Shown piece by piece: positions 13,335 to 26,610 of a stretch of 64,000 nucleotides of DNA; position 1 is the stretch's first letter; every line of letters starts with the position of its first letter. The stretch lies in assembly GCA_030562195.1 (NCBI GenBank), contig CM060202.1:13950001-14014000 (forward strand), given 5' to 3'. Position numbers and translations under genes: made by a program. Origin of the DNA: Nipponacmea schrenckii (taxonomy: Eukaryota; Mollusca; Gastropoda; Lottiidae). The notes beneath the pieces are model-generated. The model saw only the letters and a list, made by a program, of their open reading frames with translations, searched no databases and was not told where the DNA came from.

Positions 13335-14550
13335 CACAGTTCTTCTATTATTTTTCTGATTTCTTTTTTACATTCCCAGGATTTGTTTTTCTCATTTTTT
13401 TTTCCACTCCCAAAATTTATTATTCTGATTCCTTTTTAACATTCTCAATATTTGCTATTCTGATATATATTTTACATTCCCAGTATTTGTTATTCTGATA
13501 TATATTTTACATTCCAAATATTTGTTATTCTGATATATATATTACATTCCAAGTATTTGTTATTCTGATTTTTTTTCACCCCCAGAATTTATTATTTTGA
13601 TTCCTTTTTAACATTCCCAATATTTGTTATTCTGATATATATTTTACATTCCAAGTATTTGTTATTCTGATTTTTTTTTTTCACTCCCAGAATTTATTAT
13701 TCTGATTCCTTTTTAACATTCCCAATATCTGTTATTCTGATATATATTTTACATTCCAAGTATTTGTTATTCTGATTTTTTTTTCACTCTCAGAATTTTT
13801 TTTCACTCCCAGAATTTATTATTCTGATTCCTTTTTAACATTCCCAATATTTGTTATTCTGATATATATTTTACATTCCGAGTATTTGTTATTCTGATTT
13901 TTTTTTTCACTCTCAGAATTTATTATTCTGATTCCTTTTTAACATTCCCAATATTTGTTATTCTGATATATATTTTACATTCCAAGTATTTGTTATTCTG
14001 ATTTTTTTTTCACTCCCAGAATTTATTATTCTGATTCCTTTTTAACATTCCCAATATTTGTTATTCTGATATATATTTTACATTCCAAGTATTTGTTATT
14101 CTGATTTATATTTTACATTTCCAATATTTGTTATTCTGATATATATTTTACACTTCCAATATTTGTTATTCTGACTTCTGTGTTACATTCCCCCGGTATT
14201 TGTTATTTTGATTTCTTTTTTATTTACATTCCCAGTATTTTTTTATTCTGATATATATTTCACATTCCCAGTATTTGTTAGTTTGATTTCTTTTTTATTT
14301 ACATTCCCAATATTTGTTATTCTGATATATTTTTTACATTCCCAGTATTTGTTATTCTGACTTCTGTATTACATTCCCAGTATTTGTTATTCTGAGACAT
14401 ATTTAACATTCCCCCAGTATTTGTTATTCTGACTTCAGTATTACATTCCCAGTATTTGTTATTCTGAGATATATTTTACATTCCAAATATTTGTTATTCT
14501 GATATATATATTACATTCCCAGTATTTGTTATTCTGAATTCTTTTTTACA
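13335..14550. repeat. Minisatellite array (~35-bp monomers) with a higher-order trimer
   Basis: Nearly every monomer ends in 'TTTGTTATTCTGA' or 'TTTATTATTCTGA'. Between about 13,555 and 14,105 three monomer types alternate in fixed order: one with 'CACTCCCAGAATTTATTATT', one with 'CCTTTTTAACATTCCCAATA' and one with 'TATATTTTACATTCCAAGTA'. This makes a ~105-110-bp unit repeated about five times. One unit carries an extra partial duplication of the CACTC monomer. The flanks contain less ordered monomers, including a subtype with 'TTCTGTATTACATTCCC'. One strand is strongly pyrimidine-rich. Confidence 0.93.
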
Positions 14551-16019
14551 GTACATGTCTTCTGATTATGATTTACAGTCCTGTTTTGGTTATTACAAGT
14601 TATATTCAACAGTACATATATTTGAAGAGAAATGAAAGAATTTGAAAGTTCTAACTGCTATGAGACATCCAGCTAGTCAGAAATGTAGACACCTTATCAC
14701 TTTATATGCAAATGAATTTGAGCTGTTGCATTTTTTTTATTGTCTGTATTATGTATCATCACTTTTCAAACTGATATATAACTGTCAAGTTTCCTTGGTA
14801 ACATTTAAATTCTCAACTACAGTTCAAATTTCTGTTTTCAACAAACTAATGTTAATGAAAAATTGTCATAAAATCAATGTTTTTATATGACTTGAGGTGG
14901 GTGATGACTTTAACCAATGTAGGAATTAAGAATAATGTGTTGTTTGATTTTTAATATAATGACAAAGAACAAGTTTTGCTGTAAACTATTTGCCATGACA
15001 TACTCATTAAAACATAATTACACAGATCAAAACCTCTGATTTTTAAATGTAAATTTTAGAAAATTGTACAATTTACCTGTTCCAACATAAATTCCAGTAC
15101 TAGCAATGAGTAATAAAGTATTAGTAATCAAATACTATATAGTATTACTAGCTAACTAAAGGGACATGATTGGTTTACAATGTGTCACCTGTAGCAGAAC
15201 AAAGAACCTATCAGTCACAAAGTCTTTGTCTAGTTATTATCAGTAATAAAGTGAGATGGTACTAAGTGTGATGACACCTGAGTTCTACATGAATAATACA
15301 TTTAGCTTCTCTAATCAATAATACATAGTCATCATTATCTTTTACATTCATTCTATACCACAATATTTTCACATAATTGTTCAATTACAGTGTACAAATA
15401 GATACATAATAAAAAATATTTTGGACTGCATCAGAATATAAGTTCATATTAGGACTGTTGATTTATTTTTTTCCCAACCAGACATATTTGACACAATGTT
15501 TTGTTGATGTCAAGACTATGCTACACTAAGTACGATTCAAGTTTATTTATTTGCTGAACTTCATATTTATGATTTACAGGTAAAATAAGAAGAATAACCC
15601 AATAAACATTTCATATACCACTCTATATTAAAGTCAAGGGTTTTAAAGAGGTTTTTTAGCTTTTTATGTGCATCAGGTTATTTATTATATCTTAATGACT
15701 TATTGTTTCTATCAGGTCACTATCACCTGGGCTTAGTAATGAAAAGAAAAGAATTTTTGAACAAAATGTGGAATTGCATCTCCAATAAACATTGTTTTTT
15801 TTATAGTTTTAAGAATGCTAGATATATAACCATCATGAATTTGTGAATCTTAGAATTGAATGATCCAACTTCACAAATGACTCCTTGAAGAATATGTGTC
15901 TGTCTGATTTAATTGATGACCTAATCAACACAATAATAAAGGTAATTTGGTAAAACAACATGTAATGATTAATGGAACACAACTTGTTTGAAAAACAGAT
16001 TTTTCATTCCAATATTTAT
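14551..16019. other. Intergenic, nothing identified
   Basis: AT-rich, with short frames only. The 82-codon plus-strand frame at 14,642-14,890 begins with a TTG codon and shows no domain. Confidence 0.45.
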
Positions 16020-16023
16020 TTAA

Positions 16024-16510
16024 AGGGGCACAGTCTTGATTTGTTTCGGACAATCATCCAACAGCCTCAAACATATGAAATCTTTTGGTTAGCTAATCAG
16101 AAATAGTCTACAGAGCTTACCTTTGAAATTTGAGCCTTCAAATCCATGTGTGTCCATAATTATCCGTGTTTGAAAATCATAATGCCTTAAGATATTACGA
16201 ACGTCCCGCCATATTGGAAAACGGTTCGTCTTGATAATCAAAGAGTTATAAATAGACTACTGCGCAGGCCCACACTGACAAAACAAAAAGAAAGTAATAA
16301 CAATTGTAGACTTTGTCAACAGGACACACAATTTTCATACTGACTGGAGACCAGCCGCGTACAGCACGGAAAAAAAATAAAAAGTGAAATTTTTTGGTTG
16401 AGGTATATTTCAAGGTATTTTGCGATTTTCTTAGAGCTTGAGTATTTCTGAGGACTGTTTAAATGTAACAAAGGCCCAAAACGACCTCTAAAAATCAAGA
16501 TTGTGCCCCT
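16024..16510 (+). mobile_element. TTAA-flanked MITE, copy 1 (487 bp), piggyBac-type target site
   Basis: The element runs from AGGGGCACAGTCTTGAT to ATCAAGATTGTGCCCCT, near-perfect terminal inverted repeats, with TTAA on both sides (16,020-16,023 and 16,511-16,514). It matches the element at 61,378-61,851 in opposite orientation over most of its length, differing mainly in a central block. The TTAA duplication is typical of piggyBac-mobilised non-autonomous elements. The 60-codon minus-strand frame at 16,316-16,498 lies inside it and is not a gene. Confidence 0.85.
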
Positions 16511-16514
16511 TTAA

Positions 16515-19500
16515 ATAAAGTATTATTTCTACAGTTTGCAGTGTGTTATTGATGTTTTGAGATTATTCTCTGTTCTCATTTCATGGAAAATCAGTTATAA
16601 GGAAGATTTCAGATATATTCCAAATTATATAAACTTTTAGATTCTTGTGAGCTTTGTCTGTTTGACAGAGACATGCAAGAAAAGGGTTTCATCATCCAGG
16701 TTTAAAAGGGTATAATTAATTTTGTGAAATATACCATGAATTAGTAAGTGCAATATGTAATTGATACTCTGGTCAGAATTTTCACACAAACAGTTTCAAT
16801 TTACACAATGAACACAACAACGGACATTAAAGGACTCTGTAAATGATGATAATCTGAAGTTTGTTGAATTATTTATGAAACAGTCATTAGATTTGCACAG
16901 CTTGATTGAGCTTAATCAGCAATAATAGCAACTGTCTGGACAACTGTAACCTCATTCCAATATTTGCAAAGGTTTACTGCTCTACATACCAAGTAACACA
17001 TATTTCTGATCCACCGCAACTTGTGAATTAAATTGTGCCAATTCTATAAATCTGGGGTACATTCAAAAATAATTTAAAGTAAATGAAATTCAGCTCATGT
17101 AGAAGGAGGTTAATTGATGAGGTCAATAAAATCATGTTTGAGCAATTGAATCAATAGAACTTTTAAATTCAATAAAACCACATGGAGACAATTTTTATAA
17201 CCAAATTTCTAGTGCTAAAGAATGAAAGAAATTTCAAACAAATCTAATAACATCTTGTAGGACTTATTTCATCCATTTTAATCTAATATTCCATACATTC
17301 AATAAAAGTTTTGACTCTGTGGAAGTTTGTTTTTAACATATACTAGGTTTAACCAAATCAACCAGACTTTAAAATAACACTAAAAAATCTACATCAATAT
17401 ATTTAAAAAAAAACGAACTTAAACAATGCCTCATTGACATATATGGACAGGAGGTGTAAAGGGATGGGTAAACTGCATTACTGTATTGCTTACAGCAAAA
17501 ATGTCTAATCATAGTTTTACTCTACTGTCTAACCATCTTAAGTTTTCAAATGTGATACACCATCGTTACTAAAGATCCCTTTTAGCACAAAAATCTTTTA
17601 AAGGTCACCCAAGAAACTGATCAGTCATCAAGCTTTAACTCTTAAGAGGATTTGACTTTTCATCAGAATTCCAGCTAAACAATAAATGAAATGAATCGAA
17701 TCAGAAATCAAATTTCTGAGAGAAGACATTCAAATGTAAAATAGCGTCTAGGCAGTCTATCAAATCTTAACTCATATACATTGATCAAATTTCAACAAAT
17801 TACGTTAAGGAATCAACGCGATATTACTTGTGGAACTCTTCACAATGAAGGAAGAAATAAATGAGATTAAGTCAGTCTGATAGGCTTAAATTTGACATAT
17901 TGAAGTATTGGCACCTCTCTTTCCAGCATGCAAATATGAGAATTAGAAATTATGAGATAGAACTGTCAACATCTTTATCTAGCTGTATTTAATGCAAGTA
18001 CTTTATGAGCTAGATTGAACTGGTAAAAGGTTTTCTTAAGTAATTTTTAAATTACATTGTAAAGGAAATACTGAGATGCAGCCAGGTCAGATATGCTCTC
18101 CTATATATTAGATGTTTCCTTGAATCAAATGCATGCTGTATTGATGAAAATTCCTGATTACAGGTTTCCACAAACCCCAGAAACCATCTGCCAACCACAT
18201 GTTTTGATGGCTTTGAGTCATATTTGATTTATGAGAATTTCTTCTTGTGCTCTGTATCCATGAAACAAGTAGGTTTGAATTAAACTTAATAAAAAGTATG
18301 ACAGGCTTATCTGTACTCATATTTTTTATGCCTTTAGCTTTTTTGATCAAAGCCTAAGATTAACTTCTGAAAATTAATCTTCAATGGTTTTCAGATTTGA
18401 GATATAAAGAAACACATGAAACTGTAGAATTTAAAAAAAAAATAAAAAAAATATCCGTGCCTAAAAGCAGGTTTAACTAATAACTTTTTATGTGAATTAC
18501 TGTTCTGTTCCGAACCTGAGATTTAAATACAATTTACTAACAAATTTTACTAAGACTATTGAAGTAAAAAATTTATTTTGCATGAATACAGACACTGACC
18601 AAGTTGATCTTGATAAAGGCCTGTTTACACTGACCTTGGAAATATCCATTTCCCTTAATGAATTGATGTTAAGAGACAAATTAATGTATGTGTCGTAATT
18701 AATAGGTGTAAGATCAATATGGTACCAGAGTAAAGATTAGACTCAAATCACATGAATTAACAGTGCTATGAATAATTCTACTAGAAATAACCAATAATGT
18801 CCAATAACAACAGCTATAATAGTTCTGTATCAGGACACAGATATTTTATGCCTGTAATATTTAGAGTTCAAACCAGAAACAACAAAAGTCTAGCGCAAGT
18901 TTATCCATTAAAGGGATTGAAAATAGGTTTTCTAAAGTTGTAAGTTGAATGGCGGCACAGATACTCAAGCATTGAGTTGTACCATTTTAATTTTTTTTGT
19001 GGATCTTGCAATTCTAAGTAATTTATGATAGTGGAATTGCCAGAACCACAGAAATATGACTGACAATTGGAAACTCTATACAATCTCTTACATGAAAGAA
19101 ATATCCTTACCTTAAAAATTGTAGTAAAAGTAGGTATCACCTACACCAAGAAAATGTATATTAAACATGTAAAATACCAGATCACTAGAGATCTAACAAT
19201 TGAAATGAGTCAATTTTCAAGAGATATAACTAACTTGGAAGAAAACTGATCTGGGAAGTCAACTCTTGTTATCAGTCGTATTGTTCACAATAAAAGATAG
19301 TTTTACATTTGTCTAATGAAGCAGAGATAAGAATGACTTTGGTTAATCAACACCCTAGATTCATCATGTCTATTGGGATGTATATAAAGGATTTAATTAC
19401 AATGACAAACATAGTTAACCCATTAAAGACCAGATAACATTAACCCTCATTACATCACATTTCAAATATTTGAACAATTTCAGAAACACTCTTTTTGAAG

Positions 19501-20239
19501 TGCTGTAGCCTATTGTACACTGCCTATTGAAATTCCATGTTTCATTAAGTATTTCATTAACTCAAGAAATATTAAGTGCACCTTAGTTCATGTTCAATTG
19601 AAAAGAACTTACAGTGAACTAAAAATAAAATGAAGATGCTATTAACAAAAATTTCATTATGTATGGATTTGAAATTTGAATAGCAGTGCCAAGTTTTAGC
19701 ACGATAAAAAAATAGTGGCTTGACCAGAATTATTGAGCAAAAGTATCCATTCCAAACCTAAAAAACCTATTTAAACCTCAAATCTGTGAGTTCCAAAGCC
19801 AATTATATAAAAATGCTTGAAAAAAAAAAAACCTTTGGCCTGGTAACTTCTGCTTGATTGGGGATACTTTGTTAATCACCTAAACATGGATGGTCTAAAA
19901 TTCAAATCTATATTATTAAATCCTAAAAGCTTGAAAAAAAAAGGTAATGACAATAAATTTCCTATCTAGAGACACGTGAAATTGGATTTTACAATGAAAT
20001 TCTGGAATAATCAAATTAGAAAGAAATTAGAAAGAATCTAATATAATTTGACTCTACATAAAAATACTAAATGATAAAACATAACATCTTACCAATTGAA
20101 ACTCATATATCACTGTCTGTCAACATTAATAAGGTAAAATGGCCATTTTTTATCTATTGAAACATTTTAAAATGAGTTTTGAGGAAGAAAATCAGTATTT
20201 AAGAAAAACAAAAACTTGATTAATAATTCCTAGAATTGC
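16515..20239. other. Intergenic, nothing identified
   Basis: AT-rich. Overlapping short frames on both strands (for example around 18,490-18,700 and 18,900-19,250) mirror each other and have no domain or splice context. I see no gene and no clear repeat. Confidence 0.45.
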
Positions 20240-21400
20240 TTACAATTATGAACGTATTTCGAGAGCCTTAAAATATTATGTAGGCTAAATTTGCAATTAC
20301 CTACATCTAGACAATATATTGAATATCATTTGACCTAGTTTTCAAAGTCATAAAATAATTAGGTCACACCTTCCGTAACGGTTAATGATGGCGAAAATAT
20401 GAAAATTATCAATTTTTGCTGTCTTTAAGTACACTTAACTCTATGAATTTTTTAAGTAAGCCAAATTAAAAAATATCTACTTGTAGACAATATATTGAAT
20501 ATTATTTGACCTAATTTTCAAGGTCATAGATTAAGTGGGTCACACCTTCCGTACCCGTTAAAGTGACCTAATTTTGAAAAAATCGAAATTTAAATAATTC
20601 GAAAGAAAATACGAAATTCGAAAATCGGTCTCCAAGAAAAGGTAGATAATGATCCATTGTATCTATGTGCTAAATTTCATCAAAATCGGTCTATCAGTAG
20701 TGTCTGAATTTCGGATTTAAGAATTGTAACGAAAATTCAAAATGGCGGCCGATATGGCAGCTTGACCTAATTATTTAGGTCAAATCAATTACTATTGACA
20801 AGTTATTTATAAAACAGTTTTCACTTTTCACCTAGCAGTTATAGACCGGAAGTTACGTAATTACGTCATTTGAGGCTAAACCGGAAGTGGAATTTTTATT
20901 TTCACTTTTTTTCAAAAATTATAAACATATCGCCTATCAACTGGTAAAGTTTCAAAATTTTACCATTTATATTAAAGGAGAAATCACGGTCTGAAATTTT
21001 TGCCGATGACCCTTGAATATTGAATTGCAAATCGTGGGTAAAATATTTAGCCTAATTGCATAAAACCTATAATTGTTAGTTGACAAATACATTGAAGTTT
21101 TCAAATCTGAAAATCCGGTCAAAATCGAACTGAAAATAAACTTGCTAAAGCAAAAAAACCTGAACTTCCGGTTCTCACTTCCTGTCAGAGATAGAACTTC
21201 CGGTTTTGTTTTATTTGATAATAGAAATCATTCTAAGATCAACTGTAGATTTAGAATTTCTGCACCTTTTACCAGTTTGTCTGCAAACTCATCCAAGAAT
21301 TACAAAAAAAAAAAAAAAAAAAAAAAAATAAAATAATCCGAACGATTACAATACGTTTTCGACAAAGTCGAAATACTTAATAATTCCTTGGTCAAAGGTA
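20240..21400 (+). repeat. Composite interspersed repeat with AGGTCA-like motifs, an A25 tract and a terminal palindrome
   Basis: A segment with 'GACAATATATTGAATAT', 'TTTGACCTA', 'AGGTCACACCTTCCGTA' and 'CGGTTAA' is present twice, about 176 bases apart (20,288-20,395 and 20,464-20,570). At 20,762-20,783 a perfect 9-bp inverted repeat, TTGACCTAA / TTAGGTCAA, has a 4-base spacer. ACCGGAAGT-type motifs follow. At 21,304-21,328 there is a run of 25 A, then 'ATAATCCGAACGATTACAAT' and the palindrome TTTCGACAAAGTCGAAA. The ending looks like that of a mobile element recurrent in mollusc genomes; the class is not established. Confidence 0.6.
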
Positions 21401-21860
21401 AAAGTTCTCTTTGTTTTAAATGTTATGTTAAAAGCAGCCTTTCTGTTTGTCATTGTCAAATTTGGGGAAAGGATGAGCCACAGACCAGCGTTATTTGACC
21501 TGTAAAAATATTTAAAATTCCACATGATAAAAGTTGACAATGGTTGTTGAGAGGATCATGTTGTATTAATGTCAATTTATATTACATAATATCATATTAC
21601 AATCAACATTTGATATTTCCTTGTTTATAATTTTACATAATTATCAACATGTTTCTTATTCATAGTCATACATATTTTGTTACTAGAATGAATAAGAACA
21701 GCCATTCATGTAACATGCACTTATAGATGCCCTGCCAGTCAGAAAGGTGAACTTTGTATAGTGTATGTATATCACTAAAGAGAATTTAGGTCTATGTGCC
21801 AAAAAAATTCAATTTAAAAAATGTTAAACTGATTTTTTTATGGTAATGAAAATATATTTT
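21401..21860. other. Intergenic, nothing identified
   Basis: AT-rich spacer between two repeat elements. The 64-codon minus-strand frame at 21,346-21,540 overlaps the end of the preceding repeat and is not supported as a gene. Confidence 0.4.
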
Positions 21861-22006
21861 GAAGGTGATCGGTTGGCAGCACTGGGTTGGACCAGATTGC
21901 CCAACTAAACAGAACAAAACCATATGTTCATTGAACTAGTTTTAATCAACGACGTTTCGGGCTTGATGGTCCTTTCTCACTTGATCACTTCTGACTGATC
22001 ACCTTC
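21861..22006. repeat. Short element bounded by 10-bp inverted repeats
   Basis: GAAGGTGATC at 21,861-21,870 is the exact reverse complement of GATCACCTTC at 21,997-22,006. The interior contains 'CAACGACGTTTCGGGCTTGA', a GC-richer block unlike its surroundings. This is compatible with a very small MITE or a TE remnant. No clear target-site duplication was found. Confidence 0.4.
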
Positions 22007-23506
22007 TGTATACTTTCATCTATTGCCCCAAGTGATCCTAACAGGACGAACCTAAGGGAGCATCCAACCCTTACCTACAATTAACAGGTATTTGGCTGAA
22101 CTCAGTACCTCGAAAATATATTTTGTAAGTTTTGTCAGGGTCATTACATAATTGTTGGTGATGAAGATTTGACTGGATTCTTTACAAAGGAGAACGAATG
22201 ATATTTTGACCTGAAGAAAAATAATATTTTTAATTGACACCTTAACCAATATAATCTATCAAACACAATGCCACTCAAAATGAGCAGCCTTGATACCAAT
22301 GTTATTCAGCTTCCACTAAAAACTTTCTTTATTAAAGTAGCTTTATTGTATTCATCTCTAAATCAAAAAGTTGTAAAGAACAAGAAAGAGAAATTTATGC
22401 CATTAAATGTTTCCCTGGAGAGATATTCCATTACAAGTTTTATTGTAGAATATATTTCTGGCATTTAATAGAATATCTTTGAATTATACTGTAATAAAAC
22501 TTACATATTTATTGATATCAATTCATTACCATTCAGAAAAAACAGTAAATATGACATTCTGTGTGCTTTATTTTATGTCAATTTCATAAAATTTTAACTT
22601 TGAAACACAAATGAAACAAACATATTCATGAAAATCTATCTCTACAAAGGTTTTCATTTTATCAACTTTCTAGATTTGACACAGCTATAGCTGGATATCA
22701 TGTGGCTAATCTACTTTAGACTATTTATTATCAAAAGATTTTACCATTGAGTACATGTAGTAGGCGGCGAAAGAAATTTCAGAGGATATTACCACTGATG
22801 AATAAATTCTTAACCAAGACAATACTTTTATATCAAAAGGCATGTATGCAATTATTGCTAATTTCTCATTCCCGCTCGATATAAGATTAAATATCTTTAA
22901 AAATAAAGAATTTTCATAATATAAAGCAGTATAAATGTTATATATAGACTTTAATGATTTGTTGTCTCCACTGGCAATTAGTGGAACTTGTATCATATAT
23001 AGATCTTAGTATTGTACACATTGTTTTTTTTTATCAATAAGTTTTTTCAGGCAAAAAAGCGAAAGAAAACAAGTGATTCATACTTTTTCCTAATGCTGCT
23101 GAAGTTTATTGATTGACCCTCCCATTTTCTATGAATGTGATGAATATTATCATTTGCCTCAAAATTGAAAATATTAGAGTCAATTTGGCTAATCAATAAT
23201 TAGACATAAGACTAGATTCTATTTACTATGATTTAGATTTTCTTTAATTCTCAAGTGTTTCGGTAATAATCTTCAGACATACCCAAGTATCTGTAGTAAT
23301 CAATAGCAAAATTTAAATGGCCAATTTAAGTGGAAATGGTACATGATTGGCTCTTCAACTGAAATTTGATGGAATTATGTCATGAATACTACTTTTCATT
23401 ACAAATTACTCAGCAATTCTAGTTTCCCTAAAACGGAATTGACCTCTTTAATGAATTGGTCTTTTTTATTGTCTATTATATGTATTGAGTTATTGACAAA
23501 AGCTAA
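22007..23506. other. Intergenic, nothing identified
   Basis: AT-rich, with short frames only (91 codons at most, 22,721-22,996 minus). No domain or exon-like pattern was recognised. Confidence 0.45.
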
Positions 23507-24187
23507 AACAAGTGGCTGCCTAGAAAGATACGCCCACTGTATTTTCTGTTATAACACAGGTTGAAACTCCAATATCATTTGATGAAATGAACCAAAATTT
23601 TGGCATAGTTGAAGATCTCATCAATATATATGATCACACCCGACATCATTCAAATCAGATGAAAACTTTACTCTTTGCTCACAAACAAATTTTGACAAGA
23701 TTTTACTTAATCAAGGGCAATAAATCAAAGACCTTTCATCGAAATATCGCCAAACTCAAACATGACCAACTTATTGCATTCACAAGACAATTTGTACGTG
23801 TTTGACTAAGTCAAGGCTAATAGCTCAAAAAACATTCATCAAAAAATCGTCAATATTGTGTTGTCCAACTTCTCATCAATATAAATGATCACACCAAATT
23901 TCATTCAAATCAGATGAAAACTGTAGTCTCTCTCGTTTTTACAAGTAAATTTCATCACTTTTTGACTAAGTCAAGGGCAATACCTCAAAATCAATTCAAC
24001 GAAAAAATCGTCAATATCGAACATGTCCAAGATCTCATCAATATAAATGATCACACCAAATTAAAATCAGATGAAAAATGTAATTTGTATCGTGTTCACC
24101 AGCCAATTTTGAAGCGTTTTGACTTAGTCAAGGGCATTAACTCAAAAACAATTCATTGAAAAAATTGTCAATATCAAACATGTCTCA
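23507..24187 (-). mobile_element. ~160-bp-repeat element, 'CTAG-tail' subfamily, head missing
   Basis: Read on the minus strand, the tail is GTGGGCGTATCTTTCTAGGC. It is followed by at least three degraded repeat units carrying 'GACTAAGTCAAGGGCAATA', 'CTCAAAA' and 'CTCATCAATATAAATGATCA'. No hairpin head is found before the repeats fade near 24,187, so the copy is truncated. The three plus-strand frames at 23,382-24,159 are frames through these repeats, not genes. Confidence 0.75.
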
Positions 24188-24775
24188 TCAGAAAGTTTTT
24201 TCTTAAAACTTCTCTGATGAGATTCAATCTATTTTTTAATCTTTTTTAATTTACATCTTTTTCACTTTGCAAGCGTTGGTGAAAGACTATTAGTACCTAA
24301 ATGTCAAAACAAAATAAGTTTTAAATAAACTCAAAAACAAAGATAAGAGAGAAAGGTTGGATTGACTTTTAAGTAGAACAATAAATCAAAATGGTTTAAA
24401 AATCAATGGATGGGAAGATTGCCATTACTCATCCTCAAAAGAACATATTTTATCTTCAAGACTTTAATCTATTTACTTCAATTACCTTCAGAAAGTTTTT
24501 TTTTTGGTTGTTACGGAAACTGATGTGAAGAAGATAAGAATCCTTTGTTGTGAAAAAAATAAAGAGATGGGCCAATGAAATTCAATGAAATAGAAAATTC
24601 AATTACTAAATCTAAGTACTATCAATGACCACGTTCACATCGAGTTGTTTATCAATGGCACGAGGCACAAAATTACACATACAAATTTTCAGTATGACTG
24701 ATTTCTAACAGAAAAAGACCAATTCAATTTACACAAATTATGTTCAATCATGAAGTGGATGAAGCAAAAAGAATA
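24188..24775. other. Intergenic spacer between two repeat-element tails
   Basis: AT-rich, with no gene or repeat recognised. Confidence 0.4.
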
Positions 24776-24815
24776 AACAAGTGGTTGCCTAGCAAGATAC
24801 GCCCACTTCTTTCCG
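24776..24815 (-). repeat. Isolated tail fragment of the 'CTAG-tail' repeat element
   Basis: The segment contains 'AAGTGGTTGCCTAGCAAGAT' followed by ACGCCCACTT, matching the tail at 26,611-26,642 almost exactly. The ~160-bp units do not follow, so only the terminus survives. Confidence 0.65.
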
Positions 24816-26610
24816 AAATGTTCAGTATGTCATGGGTGGATGTGTCAAATTGTACCAAAACTCTTATCATTTTAACCCTCTAGAAACCACCAACCTTTGA
24901 AGACACGAAAAAAATATATACCAGACAGATTTATACTACATTAAGGTCCCAATGAAACATTTTTGACACATTAAAATGTATATCTGTCTTTACTTATTAG
25001 GAATAAACATGGGATTTGGTATAAAAAATCTAATTTGAAACATATAGTAACTGCAATTTAATTTGTCAAAGGCAATAAAAAATGCCTTGCAAACGTAAAG
25101 TTAATAGTTCATACACAGTTTCAAGTATAATTTTTCTATGTTTTAAATAATGAAAATTTTGAAACTGCCCCTTTAAGAGGTTGTAAAAAGTTTTTTTTTT
25201 TCAAGTAAGTATGAGATTATTTATGGCTTCTTTGCAGTATTCAATTTTTCTTTCAGATATCTGTGCTTCCTATTATTGTGAACATGAAAAACCATCATGT
25301 CTCTAAGATGTCACTATCACAAAAGCTGCTGATGTGATTTAAGGGCCGTTGTGATAGCTAAATAGTTTTAGTGGAATGGCAAGAAGAAGACATCTGACTA
25401 AAATTGACATGGTGCAAATTCATATCAGAATACTGGAGTGTTGAACTGATCTAATTATTTCAGCTAATAATGAAAGTATAGGGTAATAGTTGAATATTTG
25501 TCAATAAGTCTAATGATTGGTGAACGATGACTGAAGGACCGAGTACTACAGTGATTTTTAGCTGCATTGACCAACTTTTGACCCATAAATCAACTTAAAA
25601 TACAGATTGATAAAAACAGCTCACTGTAAATTCACTTGAGTTTTGTTTACAAGCGTGTAATCAAAAATTTGTAAATGTCCAATTTTTTCATTAACTTAAA
25701 ATGGATTGTGGAAACTTATAGATACAATGGACTGAAAATGATTAATATTTCAACAGTGACAATATGTTATTGAAGACATAATACAGTGTGGTTCACAGTG
25801 ACGAAGAACTGATAACAGCAATGTGAAGATAAATATCAAGTTTTAATTGGACAAGATATCAAACGCGAGATTCTGAAGCCCTGGGTTAAGTTCTCTGAAG
25901 TATGAATGTATTTCATGTGAGTAGTTGTCAGTCTAATCCCATTTTTTGACAACAAGCCACGAGTCCAATATTTGGAGTCCATTATTGATCTCAATATTGG
26001 ACCCATGGCTGTTTGCCAGAACCAATATGATGGATATTGGATCACAAAGATCAAACTGTGACGTCACATCACATTTTAATAGCAGTTAGTCTAGCTGCAA
26101 CAATATTATAAGATTTGTTTACTTACAACTTTTCTCTAAGTTTTCTGATTGGTCTTGCCTAATTTCATGTTCATCCAGGAGCTTATTTTCACAACCAGAC
26201 ATACACAAAAATTCAGCACCAGTTGATTGATTAATTAGCAGCACTTGCTTGTTTTTTTTTGGAAAAAACCTGAATAAATAGTGGCGTCACATAAAATCCA
26301 AGCAAACCACAAATTATTATATACCAGTATTTGATTAGGTCTTATTTTGTGAAGATTTATGAAATTAATATAAATTTTTTGTAGGTAATATTTATGTAAA
26401 TTCTCATTAATAGTAACCACATTTTACTAATAGCCAGTTATATATCATAGTAATAATCAGTTCTTACTCACCTTTCAGTTTGAATATATGCATAACTTGG
26501 TTTTTTGCAGAAGATGTTTATCTCCCATTATAGTAATAGTTTTCTATCCACCTTGATTAAATTCACTTTTTTTTCTCCAATTTTCAAAGATTTTGTATTT
26601 TGAGATATCA
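24816..26610. other. Intergenic; a few local inverted repeats, no gene
   Basis: AT-rich. Around 25,950-26,040 the motif CCAATATT and its reverse complement AATATTGG recur several times with GTCC/GGAC flanks, giving a small palindromic cluster. The 72-codon minus-strand frame over this cluster (25,836-26,054) is low-complexity-like and not supported. Confidence 0.4.

Noticed and set aside
16316..16498. 60-codon minus-strand frame
   Set aside because: Lies wholly inside the TTAA MITE, which has no transposase.
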